Origin: Geodermatophilus sabuli | Lineage (GTDB): Bacteria; Actinomycetota; Actinomycetes; Mycobacteriales; Geodermatophilaceae | Length of the DNA stretch: 64,000 nucleotides | Assembly: GCF_900215145.1 (NCBI RefSeq) | Contig: NZ_OBDO01000015.1 | Coordinates: forward strand, 18,100-82,099 | Reading direction: 5' to 3' | Part shown: one piece after another, positions 42,145 through 51,898 of the stretch | How positions within the stretch are numbered: position 1 is the stretch's first letter | How the letters are laid out: every line of letters begins with the position of its first letter | Program-made: the position numbers and the translations under genes | The notes under the pieces: model-generated | The model's input: the letters and a program-made list of their open reading frames with translations, nothing else | Databases searched by the model: none | Told to the model about the DNA's origin: nothing

Positions 42145-43803
42145 TCAGCGGCGGGCCGGCAGCCGGCCCTCCTCGTGGTCGAGCTCCCGCTCGAGGCGGC
42201 GCAGACCCTCGTCGGGCAGCCGGCCGATGTCCCGCCAGTGCAGCAGCTCCTCGCGCTGGCGGGTGAGGACGGCCCGGCGCACCCGCAGCGCCGCCTCGTA
42301 CTGCGGTGACATCGGCAGCTCGCCGCCCTCGGCGCCGGCCAGCATGTCCAGCCGGCGCCGGTAGCGCTCCAGGCGGGACTGCAGCTGGTCCCGGATCGCC
42401 TCGATCGCGTCGTCGTCGACGTCGTCGTGCTGCTCGGCCTGCAGCTCGTCGAGCCGGACCAGGCCGGCCTCCACCGAGGCGGTCCGCGCCTCGTTGCGCA
42501 TCCGGGCCTGGTCGGCCTCGTCGGCCCGCAGCCCGAGCGCGCGGACCAGCGGCGCGAAGGTGAGCCCCTGTCCGACGAGGGTGACCAGCACGGCGAGGAA
42601 GGCGCAGAACAGCAGCAGGTTGCGGTCGGGGAAGGGGGCCCCGGCGTCGGTGGTCAGCGGCAGCGTGAAGATCGCCGCCAGGCTGATGACGCCCCGGGTG
42701 CCGGCCCAGCTCAGGACGACGATCTCCCGCCCGGAGAGCCGGGTCGGCCCGGTGGTGGTGGGGTCGGCGTCGTCGTCGCCGGCCACGTCCACGCCGCCCA
42801 GCCGGGTGTGCAGCGACTGCGGCAGGTGCTCGGTGAGCCACAGCCACAGCGGGCGCAGCAGCAGCACCACCCCGACGGTGATCGCCGACGCGGTCAGGAT
42901 CGTGTCGGTCGTGTACTCGCCGAGGCCGCTGATCACCGCGGGCAGCTGCTGGCCGATGAGCAGGAAGACGATGCCCTCGAGGAGGAAGTCGACCAGCCGC
43001 CAGACGGCGTCGGTCTGCAGCCGGCTGGCTCCCGACGCCCAGCTGGGGTTGTGGTGCCCGATGATCAGCCCCGCGACGACCACGGCCAGCACCCCGGAGA
43101 CGTGCACGGACTCGGCCAGCAGGTAGGCCACGAACGGCGTCGCCAGCGAGACGGCGTTGGACGACAGCGGGTCGCGGCGCAGCCGGCGCAGCGGGCGGAC
43201 GGCGTAGGCGATGAAGACACCGACCGCCACGCCACCGGCCGCGACGACGAGGAACTGGCCGACGGCGGCCGGCGTGGAGAACCCGTCGCCCTGGGCGGCG
43301 GCGATCGCCACGGACAGGATGGTGAGCGCCGTGGCGTCGTTGAGCAGGCCCTCGCCCTGGATGAGCGTGATGATCCGCGGCGGCAGCCCGACCTTGCGGC
43401 CGACGGCGAGCGCGGCGACCGGGTCCGGCGGGGCCACGGCGGCGCCCAGCGCGATGCCCGCGGCGAGCGTCGCCCCGGCGACGAACAGCTCGAACCCGAT
43501 CCCGATCGCCAGCGCGGTGACCGTCACGAGCAGCACCGACAGGCTGACCACCGTGCGCAGGTTGCGCCGGATGGCCATCAGCGAGCTGTCCAGGGCGGCG
43601 CTGTAGAGCAGCGGTGGCAGCACCAGCGTGAGCACCAGCTCCGGGTCCAGCTCGATGTTCGGGCCGGGCAGGTAGGCGTAGGCGATGCCGGTCAACGTCA
43701 GCAGCGCCGCGGCCGGCAGCCCGGAGCGGTCGGCGATCCAGCGGACCGCGACGATGGCCGCGACCGCGCCCAGGACCAGCAGCAACAAGGTCTCCACGTG
43801 CAC
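42145..43803 (-). CDS. Na+/H+ antiporter, CPA1 family
   Basis: About 552 residues, 12 membrane helices. Core motifs GAAVAPPDPVAALAVGRKVGLPPRIITLIQGEGLLNDATALTILSVA carry the acidic ion site and the NDATA signature of NhaP/NHE antiporters; WAGTRGVISLAAIF is the second core. A cytosolic C-terminal tail of about 115 residues is rich in Arg/Glu and predicted helical. Start is one of several GTG codons (43797, 43803, 43809); 43803 is preferred by spacing to AAGGA. Confidence 0.9.
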   Translation of the reverse strand: MHVETLLLLVLGAVAAIVAVRWIADRSGLPAAALLTLTGIAYAYLPGPNIELDPELVLTLVLPPLLYSAALDSSLMAIRRNLRTVVSLSVLLVTVTALAIGIGFELFVAGATLAAGIALGAAVAPPDPVAALAVGRKVGLPPRIITLIQGEGLLNDATALTILSVAIAAAQGDGFSTPAAVGQFLVVAAGGVAVGVFIAYAVRPLRRLRRDPLSSNAVSLATPFVAYLLAESVHVSGVLAVVVAGLIIGHHNPSWASGASRLQTDAVWRLVDFLLEGIVFLLIGQQLPAVISGLGEYTTDTILTASAITVGVVLLLRPLWLWLTEHLPQSLHTRLGGVDVAGDDDADPTTTGPTRLSGREIVVLSWAGTRGVISLAAIFTLPLTTDAGAPFPDRNLLLFCAFLAVLVTLVGQGLTFAPLVRALGLRADEADQARMRNEARTASVEAGLVRLDELQAEQHDDVDDDAIEAIRDQLQSRLERYRRRLDMLAGAEGGELPMSPQYEAALRVRRAVLTRQREELLHWRDIGRLPDEGLRRLERELDHEEGRLPARR

Positions 43804-43990
43804 CTCCACATCCTTCCCGACCCGCTCCGGCCGGGCAGGACGGCCCGCCGAGGGGCGCCGGCACACGGTGCGGAGGCGGCCGTCGGGACCCGGGGAGGGG
43901 GAGGCCCCCGGGCGCCGCGGGTCGGCGCCGGCGGGACGCGCTCGTGGTTGGCTGTCCGCCCACCACCGTCCTCCCGTCGAAGGGACGTCC

Positions 43991-44767
43991 ATGTCTGCCC
44001 TGTCCGGGTTCGCCGCCGCTCTGACCGGGGGCCGCATCGAGGTCGTGGACCTCACCGCACCCCTGTCGGCCGAGACGCCGGTCATCCAGCTCCCCGAGCC
44101 GTTCGCCCAGACCGCGCGCTTCGAGCTCGAGGAGCTCAGTCGCTACGACGACCGGGGCCCGGCCTGGTACTGGAACAACTTCCGCACCGGCGAGCACACC
44201 GGCACGCACTTCGACGCCCCCAACCACTGGGTGACCGGGCGGGACGGCGAGGACGTCGCCTCGGTGCCACCGCAGCGGCTGATCGCCCCGGCCGCCGTCC
44301 TGGACTTCTCCGACCGGGCCGCCGCCGACCCGGACTTCCTGCTCGAGGTCGAGCACGTGCGCGCCTGGGAGGCCGAGCACGGCCCGCTGCCCGAGGGCGG
44401 GTGGCTGCTCTACCGCACCGGCTGGGACGCGCGCAGCGCCTCCCAGGAGCAGTTCCTCAACGCCGACGACGCCGGCGCGCACACCCCCGGCATCTCCCCG
44501 GACTGCGCGCGCTGGCTGGCCGAGGAGGCCCCGGTGATCGGCCTGGGCGTCGAGACGGTCGGCACCGACGCGGGGGCGGCGCACTCCTTCGACCCGCCCT
44601 TCCCCTGCCACGCGGCGCTCATGGGCAGCGGCAAGTACGGCCTCACCCAGCTGCAGAACCTGGCGCAGCTGCCGCCCACCGGCGCGGTGCTGGTGCCCGC
44701 TCCGCTGCCGATCGTCTCCGGCTCCGGGTCGCCGGCGCGGGTGCTGGCCCTCGTCGACCGCGGATGA
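43991..44767 (+). CDS. Cyclase family protein (kynurenine formamidase-like)
   Basis: 258 residues. Metal-binding motif H-x-G-T-H-x-D-x-P in GEHTGTHFDAPNHWVTG, and a C-terminal VETVGTDAGAAHSFDPPFPCHAALMGSGKYGLTQLQNLAQLP. The family hydrolyses amides or lactones, for example N-formylkynurenine or isatin. Overlaps the next TPP enzyme by ATGA, so both act in one pathway. Substrate not known. Confidence 0.85.
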   Translation: MSALSGFAAALTGGRIEVVDLTAPLSAETPVIQLPEPFAQTARFELEELSRYDDRGPAWYWNNFRTGEHTGTHFDAPNHWVTGRDGEDVASVPPQRLIAPAAVLDFSDRAAADPDFLLEVEHVRAWEAEHGPLPEGGWLLYRTGWDARSASQEQFLNADDAGAHTPGISPDCARWLAEEAPVIGLGVETVGTDAGAAHSFDPPFPCHAALMGSGKYGLTQLQNLAQLPPTGAVLVPAPLPIVSGSGSPARVLALVDRG

Positions 44768-46413
44768 GCTCGCGGACCACCGTCGCCGAGGCCGTCGGCG
44801 CCGCCCTGGTCGGCTGCGGGGTGGACACCGTGTTCGGGGTCGTCGGCTCCGGCAACTTCGCCGTCACCAACGCCATGGTGGCCGCCGGCGCCCGGTTCGT
44901 CGCCGCCCGCCACGAGGGCGGCGCGGCGACCATGGCCGACGCCCACGCCCGGATGAGCAGCCGTCCGGCGGCGTTGAGCGTGCACCAGGGCTGCGGCCTG
45001 ACCAACGCCCTGACCGGCGTCACCGAGGCGGCCAAGAGCCGCACGCCGCTGCTGGTCCTGGCCGCGGAGGCGTCCTCGCCGACGTCGAACTTCGCCGTCG
45101 ACCAGGCCGCCCTGGCCGCCGCGGTCGGCGCGGTGCCCATGCGGATCACCTCGGCCGGCGATGCGCTCGACCAGGTGGCGGCCGCGGTCGGCACCGCCGT
45201 CCACGGCCGGCGGACCGTGCTGCTCAACCTGCCGCTGGACGTGCAGGTGCAGGAGCTGCCGGTGCCGGCGGGCCCACCGCCGGTGCCGGCGCCGCCCGGG
45301 CCGGTGGTCACCGCCGAGCACGTCGAGCGGCTGGCGCACGCGCTGCGGCACGCCCGCCGGCCGGTGTTCGTCGCGGGCCGCGGAGCTCGCGGCCCGGGCT
45401 GCCGCGCGGCGCTGGAGGCGCTCGCCGAGCGGTGCGGCGCGCTGCTGGCCACCTCCGCCGTCGCCAAGGGGCTGTTCGCCGGGAACCCGTGGTCGCTGGA
45501 CGTCTCCGGCGGCTTCGCCTCACCCCTGGCCGCCGAGCTGGTCACCGGCGCCGACCTGGTCGTCGGCTGGGGGTGCGCGCTGAACATGTGGACCATGCGG
45601 CACGGCCGGCTGATAGGCCGGCACGCCGTCGTCGTCCAGGTCGACGACGACCCGTCGGCCCTCGGCGTGCACCGCGACCTCACCTTCGGCGTGGTCGGCG
45701 ACGTCCGGCGGACGGCGGAGGCGGCGGCCGCCGACCTCGGGGAGCGGGCCGTGGCCGGCTACCGGACCCCGGAGGTGCGCCGGTCGATCGCCGAGCGGGT
45801 GCGGTGGCGTGACGTGCCGTTCAGCCCTGCCGGGGGCGCCGGCCGGATCGACCCCCGGACGCTGACCATCGCGCTGGACGACCTGCTGCCGGCCGAGCGC
45901 GTCGTCGCCGTCGACTCGGGGAACTTCATGGGCTACCCGAGCATGTTCCTCGACGTCCCCGACGAGTACGGCTTCTGCTTCACCCAGGCGTTCCAGTCCG
46001 TCGGGCTGGGGCTGGCGACGGCGATCGGCGCGGCGCTGGCCCAGCCGGGCAGGCTGCCGGTGGCCGCGCTCGGCGACGGCGGCGCGCTCATGGGGGCCGC
46101 GGAGCTGGAGACGGTGGTCCGGCTGGGCCTGCCGATGGTCGTCGTGGTCTACGACGACGCCGCGTACGGCGCCGAGGTGCACCACTTCGGCCCGGAGGGG
46201 CATCCGCTGGACACGGTGCGCTTCCCCGACACCGACCTGGCGGCGATCGCCCGCGGCCACGGGTTCGTGGGGGTCACCGTGCGCGGCGTCGAGGACCTCG
46301 CGGCGGTGGCCGACTGGGTGCGGGGCAGCCGGACGGCGCCGCTGTTCATCGACGCGAAGGTGGCCGCCGACGCGCCGTCGTGGTGGCTCGAGGAGGCGTT
46401 CCGCGGCCACTGA
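44764..46413 (+). CDS. TPP-dependent enzyme (acetolactate synthase/decarboxylase-like)
   Basis: 549 residues with the three TPP-enzyme domains. Catalytic Glu in FVAARHEGGAATMADAHARMS, central domain about 190-330, and the TPP/Mg segment GDGGALMGAAELETVVRLGLPMVVVVYDDAAYGAEV. No clear BFD signature (compare 13787), nor the strict ALS pattern, so substrate is open; a 2-oxo acid decarboxylase or carboligase is likely. Coupled to the cyclase gene; followed by a large palindromic terminator. Confidence 0.85.
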   Translation: MSSRTTVAEAVGAALVGCGVDTVFGVVGSGNFAVTNAMVAAGARFVAARHEGGAATMADAHARMSSRPAALSVHQGCGLTNALTGVTEAAKSRTPLLVLAAEASSPTSNFAVDQAALAAAVGAVPMRITSAGDALDQVAAAVGTAVHGRRTVLLNLPLDVQVQELPVPAGPPPVPAPPGPVVTAEHVERLAHALRHARRPVFVAGRGARGPGCRAALEALAERCGALLATSAVAKGLFAGNPWSLDVSGGFASPLAAELVTGADLVVGWGCALNMWTMRHGRLIGRHAVVVQVDDDPSALGVHRDLTFGVVGDVRRTAEAAAADLGERAVAGYRTPEVRRSIAERVRWRDVPFSPAGGAGRIDPRTLTIALDDLLPAERVVAVDSGNFMGYPSMFLDVPDEYGFCFTQAFQSVGLGLATAIGAALAQPGRLPVAALGDGGALMGAAELETVVRLGLPMVVVVYDDAAYGAEVHHFGPEGHPLDTVRFPDTDLAAIARGHGFVGVTVRGVEDLAAVADWVRGSRTAPLFIDAKVAADAPSWWLEEAFRGH

Positions 46414-46418
46414 CGCTC

Positions 46419-46462
46419 CCCCTCTGGCGGGCAGAAATGGCCATTTCTGCCCTCCAGAGGGG
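46419..46462. terminator. 22-bp palindromic terminator with an A/T-containing centre
   Basis: Arms 46419-46440 and 46441-46462 pair with one mismatch and no loop; the centre is a perfect 24-nt palindrome (GGGCAGAAATGG and its complement). Lies between convergent stops, six bases from one and ten from the other. Confidence 0.75.
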
Positions 46463-46471
46463 AGGGGCGGG

Positions 46472-47626
46472 TCAGCCGGTGATGCGGCGGGCGCTGGTGT
46501 AGCTGCCCATCGCGTCGATCGGCGCCACCTTCACCGGCTGGCCGTAGGTGGAGGCGTGCACCATCTGCCCGTCGCCGACGTAGATGCCGACGTGGCTGAC
46601 GGGGCTGTAGAAGAACAGCAGGTCACCGGGCTGCAGGGCGGACCGGGAGACGGGGGTGCCCAACGTCGACTGCATGCGGCTGGAGTGCGGCACGCTGATC
46701 CCGGCCGCGGCGTAGGCGTACTGCACCAGTCCGGAGCAGTCGAAGGCGTTGGGGCCGGCCGCGGCCCACGCGTAGGGGTCGCCGCGCTGGGCGAGCGCGG
46801 TCTGGACGGCGGTCTGCGCGGCGGCGCTGCCGCCGGCGACGGGCGCGACCGGCGGGGGCGGAGGAGCGGCGGCCGACCGTGCGCCGCTCCGGGCGGCGGG
46901 GGCCGGGGCGGGGGCCGGCTCCGCGGCGGGCGCGGGTGCGGCGGCGGCCGCAGCGGCAGCGGCAGCGGCGGCGCGGGCGGCCTCCTCGGCGGCCTGCCGC
47001 TCGGCGGCCTCGCGGGCGGCCCGCTCCTCCGCGGCGACCAGCCGGTCGTACTCGGCCTGGAACCGAGCGACCTGCCGGTCCAGGTCGGCCTGCCGCGCCG
47101 ACACCTGGTCGACCAGGGCCTGTGCGTCGGCGGCCGCCTGCTCGGCCGAGACCCGGGCGGCGTCGGCGGCGCCGGCGGCCTGCGTGGCCCCACCGAGGAC
47201 ACCGTTGTTGTGGTCGGCGATGGTCTGCAGCGTGCCGACCCGGTCCAGCAGCTCGCCGGGGGAGTCGCTGGTGAGCATCGCCGACAGCGTGCCGAGCTGG
47301 TCCCCGGTGAACGCGCCGCGGGCGACCGCGCGGACCCGCTCGCGGGCGGTGCCCAGCGCGACCTCGGCGGCGGCCAGTTCCTCTCCCGCCGCGGTCGCGG
47401 CGTCCTGGCTGGCCCGCAGCCGCTCGCGGGCCTCGTTGAACTCCTCGGTGACGACCTCGAGGTCGCGCGCCTTGGCGGCGACGAGCGCGGCGGCCTCCTG
47501 CGAGGTGGCCGGGTCCTCCGGCGCGGCGGAGGCGGCGGGGAGGCTGGTGAGCGTGAGCCCGCCGGCGGCGACGAGGCCGACCAGGATGCGGGGCAGCGCG
47601 CGGGCAGGGGCGTGCGACGTCGCCAT
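46472..47626 (-). CDS. NlpC/P60 family peptidoglycan hydrolase
   Basis: 384 residues. N-terminal signal peptide (LVAAGGLTLTSLPAASA), a coiled-coil region of about 180 residues rich in Ala/Glu/Arg, an Ala/Pro linker, and a C-terminal NlpC/P60 domain with catalytic Cys in NAFDCSGLVQYAYAAAG, His in PVSHVGIYVGDG and a third residue in QMVHAST. Resembles RipA-type secreted endopeptidases that cut D-Glu-mDAP bonds at septation. ATG at 47626 is preferred because an upstream GTG (47653) lies inside the ydaO riboswitch. Expression is likely controlled by c-di-AMP. Confidence 0.92.
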   Translation of the reverse strand: MATSHAPARALPRILVGLVAAGGLTLTSLPAASAAPEDPATSQEAAALVAAKARDLEVVTEEFNEARERLRASQDAATAAGEELAAAEVALGTARERVRAVARGAFTGDQLGTLSAMLTSDSPGELLDRVGTLQTIADHNNGVLGGATQAAGAADAARVSAEQAAADAQALVDQVSARQADLDRQVARFQAEYDRLVAAEERAAREAAERQAAEEAARAAAAAAAAAAAAPAPAAEPAPAPAPAARSGARSAAAPPPPPVAPVAGGSAAAQTAVQTALAQRGDPYAWAAAGPNAFDCSGLVQYAYAAAGISVPHSSRMQSTLGTPVSRSALQPGDLLFFYSPVSHVGIYVGDGQMVHASTYGQPVKVAPIDAMGSYTSARRITG

Positions 47627-47644
47627 GGTGGGCGGGTCTGTCCT

Positions 47645-47833
47645 CTCTTCCACAGCCGCCTACCGAGTTAGCTGACGGGTTCGGGCGGGAAGGCGCCCTA
47701 CCTGCTCGGGAGCAGGATTCACCCCAGTACTGCGGTGGGTCCCCGGTCCCTGGTGCCGGCGAGACGAGCCGGCGCAGGGTTCGGCGGCGTCCGGCCGGTG
47801 TCACCAGGGGGTGACGGAACGACCCGTCCGGAC
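47645..47833 (-). ncRNA. ydaO/yuaA (c-di-AMP) riboswitch
   Basis: On the minus strand: CCGCCGAACCCTG, GGGGACCCACC, CTGGGGTGAATCC, GGTAGGGCGCC, CCCGAACCCGTCAGCTAAC, CTCGGTAGGCGGC, the ordered blocks of the ydaO element that precede actinobacterial Rpf and NlpC/P60 genes. A promoter is visible just upstream: TTGTCG (complement of 47863-47868), 17-bp spacer, TAGCGT (complement of 47840-47845). In known cases c-di-AMP binding turns expression off. Confidence 0.85.
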
Positions 47834-47894
47834 GCCGACACGCTAGGTCGGTGCCCCGGGCCCGACAAACTCGGTGGGCCGGACGGCTGGACAC

Positions 47895-47933
47895 CCCGGG
47901 CGGGGCTCACCCAGCGTGACGACGCCGCCCGGG
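47895..47933 (-). terminator. Hairpin after hppD
   Basis: CCCGGGCGG (47895-47903) pairs with 47925-47933; loop of 21 nt. Starts 6 bp beyond the stop of the leftward HPPD gene. Confidence 0.45.
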
Positions 47934-47939
47934 ATCGGC

Positions 47940-49298
<1,359 letters not shown>

Positions 49299-49328
49299 TC
49301 AGACTGATCAGCTCTGGGAGGAGGAGCG

Positions 49329-49847
49329 GTGACGCAGCAGCTCGACGCGCTCGACCTGGCGGTGCTCACCGCGCTGACCGAGCAGCCGCGCGCCGGCGTC
49401 CTGGAGCTGTCCCGCCGGCTCGGGGTCGCCCGGGCCACGGTGCAGGCCCGGCTGCGCCGGCTGGAGGAGACCGGCGTCGTCACCGGCTACGGCCCAGACG
49501 TCGACCCGGCCGCCGCGGGGTTCGGCGTCCAGGCGTTCGTCACCCTGGAGATCGCCCAGGGCGCCCTGGACGAGGTCGCCGCCGACCTGCGGGCCATCCC
49601 CGGCGTGCTGGAGGCGCACGTGACCACCGGCGCCGGGGACGTGCTGGTCCGGCTGGCCGCGCAGTCCCACGGCGCGCTGCAGGAGACGCTGGTCCGGCTG
49701 GGCCGCTCACCGTCGGTGGTCCGCTCCACCAGCGTGGTCGCCCTCTCGGAGCTGGTGCCGCGCCGGGTGCTGCCGTTGCTCGCGTCCGGGACGCCCCGGC
49801 CGGCCGGGCGGGCGCCGGGCTACCGCGCCGTGCCGGCCGGGGACTGA
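49329..49847 (+). CDS. Lrp/AsnC family transcriptional regulator
   Basis: 172 residues. N-terminal helix-turn-helix (LDLAVLTALTEQPRAGVLELSRRLGVARATVQARLRRLEETGVVTGYG), then an AsnC-type effector domain (VTLEIAQGALDEVAADLRAIPGVLEAHVTTGAGDVLVRLA). GTG start after GGAGGAGG. Divergent from hppD, as the Lrp-like HpdA/HpdR regulators are, so probably senses an aromatic amino acid or 4-HPP. Its last 28 bp overlap the end of the convergent MFS gene. Confidence 0.9.
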   Translation: MTQQLDALDLAVLTALTEQPRAGVLELSRRLGVARATVQARLRRLEETGVVTGYGPDVDPAAAGFGVQAFVTLEIAQGALDEVAADLRAIPGVLEAHVTTGAGDVLVRLAAQSHGALQETLVRLGRSPSVVRSTSVVALSELVPRRVLPLLASGTPRPAGRAPGYRAVPAGD

Positions 49848-51076
49848 GCGACGCCGGACGGCGCGGGACGCGCTCCGGCCGACCGCGGCAGGGCGAGGGC
49901 GGCGACCAGCCCGAGGCCCAGCACCGCCGTGGTGACGCCGAACGCGACCTGGAAACCGGCGGCGTCGGTGAGCCAGCCCGCGGCCAGCGGCCCGACGATC
50001 CCGCCGAGGTCGGCCGACATCTGGAACACCGCGACCACACGGCCGCCACGGGCCGGGCTGATGTCCCCGACGAGCGCGGCCGGCACGCTGGACAGCAGGG
50101 AGGCGGCCAGCCCGAACACCGACATCGAGAGCAGGAACGCCCAGGTCGCCGGCGGCAGCACGAGCACGGCCGTGGCGCCGGTGGCCAGCGCCGTCCCCAG
50201 CACGAGCGAGGGCCGCCGTCCCCAGGCGTCGGCGAGCCGGCCCGACCGCAGCAGGCCCACGGCCTGGGCCAGGGAGCCGGCCAGCAGGCCGAGCCCGGCC
50301 CAGGTCACCGTCCGGCCGAGCTCTTCGGTGACGTACAGGGGGACCAGCGAGTTGCGGACGCCGAAGAGCATCCAGCCCACGCCCAGGTTGACCACCAGCG
50401 CGGCGAGGTAGACCCGTGACCGGAACGCCGCCCGCAGCGGCAGCGGGCCGGCGTCCGGTTCGGGGGCGGCGGCCGGCGCGGCGGCGAGCCCGGGCGCCGC
50501 CGGGGACCGGAGGAACAGCAGGCTCACCCCACCGGCGACCAGCAGGAACCCGGCGTAGAGCAGGAACGGCAGCCGCGGCGACAGCTCGGCGAGCAGGCCG
50601 CCCGCCGCGGGGCCGGCGATGCCACCGAGGATGAACCCGCCCTGGTACGTCGCCGCCGCCCGGCCCCGGTGCGAGGGCGGGGACACCCGCAGCAGCAGGG
50701 AGAGGGCGGCCACGGTGAACATGGCGCTGCCGACGCCGCCGGCCGCGCGCAGCCCGAGGAACAGCGGGAAGTTGCCGGCCAGGCCGGCCGCGCCCGTGGT
50801 GACCGCGACGGTGACCAGCCCGAGGGTGAGGACGACGCGCTCGCCGAGCCGCTCGACCAGCGAGCCGCCGCCGAAGGCGGAGACGAACCGGAAGAAGGCG
50901 AACGCGCTGACCGCCAGGCCGACCGCGGTGGTGCCGACGCCGAAGGACCGGGCGAACAGCGGGATGGCCGGGGCCACGATCCCGAACCCGAGCGCGACCA
51001 CGAAGGCCACGACCGACAGCACCCCGACCTCGCGGGGTAGCCCCCCGGGCTGGCGGGGTCTCAACGATCGACGCAC
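49820..51076 (-). CDS. MFS transporter
   Basis: About 418 residues, 12 helices. GSLVERLGERVVLTLGLVT is the loop 2-3 motif, and SGRLADAWGRRPSLVLGTAL its repeat in the second half. GTG at 51076 is preferred but the start is not certain. Convergent 28-bp overlap with the Lrp gene. No substrate clue. Confidence 0.83.
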   Translation of the reverse strand: MRRSLRPRQPGGLPREVGVLSVVAFVVALGFGIVAPAIPLFARSFGVGTTAVGLAVSAFAFFRFVSAFGGGSLVERLGERVVLTLGLVTVAVTTGAAGLAGNFPLFLGLRAAGGVGSAMFTVAALSLLLRVSPPSHRGRAAATYQGGFILGGIAGPAAGGLLAELSPRLPFLLYAGFLLVAGGVSLLFLRSPAAPGLAAAPAAAPEPDAGPLPLRAAFRSRVYLAALVVNLGVGWMLFGVRNSLVPLYVTEELGRTVTWAGLGLLAGSLAQAVGLLRSGRLADAWGRRPSLVLGTALATGATAVLVLPPATWAFLLSMSVFGLAASLLSSVPAALVGDISPARGGRVVAVFQMSADLGGIVGPLAAGWLTDAAGFQVAFGVTTAVLGLGLVAALALPRSAGARPAPSGVAQSPAGTAR

Positions 51077-51208
51077 GGGGACCGATGCTCGCACGTGCCC
51101 GGCGGGCCACCCGTCGGGAGGACGGGGCGGCGCGCCCCGCTTGTCCCGTGGTGCGAGCCAGGTCACAGTGGGCGCGTGGGTGACCTGCACGGGGGCGGGC
51201 ACGAGCCG

Positions 51209-51517
51209 ATGGGCTCGTTCGAGGTGGTGCACGAGGCCGGAGGGCCGGTCCTGCACCTGCGCGGGGACGTCGACGCGCTGCTGGTGCACCGCATGCGGGA
51301 CGGCGGCCTGGACGAGCGGACCGTGGTCGCCGTCCACGTGGCCGCGCTGGCCTACATCGACTCCTCGGCCCTGGCGATGCTGGTGCGGTGGGCGCAGCAC
51401 GCCGCCGCCCAGGGGCGCCCGGCCGTCGTCCGGCACGCCGGCCCGCGGTTCCGGCAGGTCCTGGAGCTCACCGGCCTCACGCCGATGTTCGTCCTCGAGG
51501 AGCCCGCCGGGGCCTGA
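51209..51517 (+). CDS. STAS-domain protein (anti-sigma factor antagonist-like)
   Basis: 102 residues from ATG 51209 (GTG 51176 possible). SFEVVHEAGGPVLHLRGDVDALLV, VVAVHVAALAYIDSSALAMLVRWAQHAAAQGRP: single STAS domain with the phosphorylatable Ser in IDSSAL. Would bind an anti-sigma factor in general stress signalling. No anti-sigma gene is adjacent. Confidence 0.8.
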   Translation: MGSFEVVHEAGGPVLHLRGDVDALLVHRMRDGGLDERTVVAVHVAALAYIDSSALAMLVRWAQHAAAQGRPAVVRHAGPRFRQVLELTGLTPMFVLEEPAGA

Positions 51518-51526
51518 CCGCGCCCC

Positions 51527-51838
51527 TCAGCGTGGGGGCGCCACCTCCCGCACGGGGGTCTGGGGCGGCAGTCCGCGCCGGTCCCGGTAGGCGTACAGCT
51601 CGACGCGGTCCGGCAGCGCGTGGCCCGAGCGGCAGGTGAGCGTGCCGACCTCGCCGACGTACACCGGCCCGGGCCGGTGGGGGACGGCGTAGCGCCCCGC
51701 CTGCTCGACGAGCCGGCTGCCACAGGTCGGGCAGTGGAGGTTGTGCACGGACTGGATCCAGACGGCTGCCACGCCTCGACGATGCAGCCGGGCGGTCGCC
51801 GCTGTCCCGCCCCGGTGGCGGGTGCAACGGACCGTCAT
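51527..51838 (-). CDS. Small zinc-ribbon-like protein
   Basis: Up to 103 residues; the true start may be GTG 51772 as the first 22 residues are basic and unlike a fold. C-P-T-C-G in HNLHCPTCGSRLVEQAG and a second C-x-x-G-H in VGTLTCRSGHALPDR form a likely zinc site. Stop is 9 bp from the STAS gene stop (convergent). Function unknown. Confidence 0.5.
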   Translation of the reverse strand: MTVRCTRHRGGTAATARLHRRGVAAVWIQSVHNLHCPTCGSRLVEQAGRYAVPHRPGPVYVGEVGTLTCRSGHALPDRVELYAYRDRRGLPPQTPVREVAPPR

Positions 51839-51898
51839 CGGATCGCAACGCCCGTGCCCACGGTCGGACCGCCCGCGACCGCCGGGGCTGGTCCGACC

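Noticed and set aside
42427..44800. N-terminal extension of the TPP enzyme to 1328 residues
   Set aside because: Extension is antisense to the antiporter and overlaps the cyclase; the real start is the ATGA overlap at 44764.
47627..47653. Longer start of the NlpC/P60 gene (MEERTDPPT)
   Set aside because: Lies in the 3' end of the ydaO riboswitch and puts extra residues before the signal peptide.
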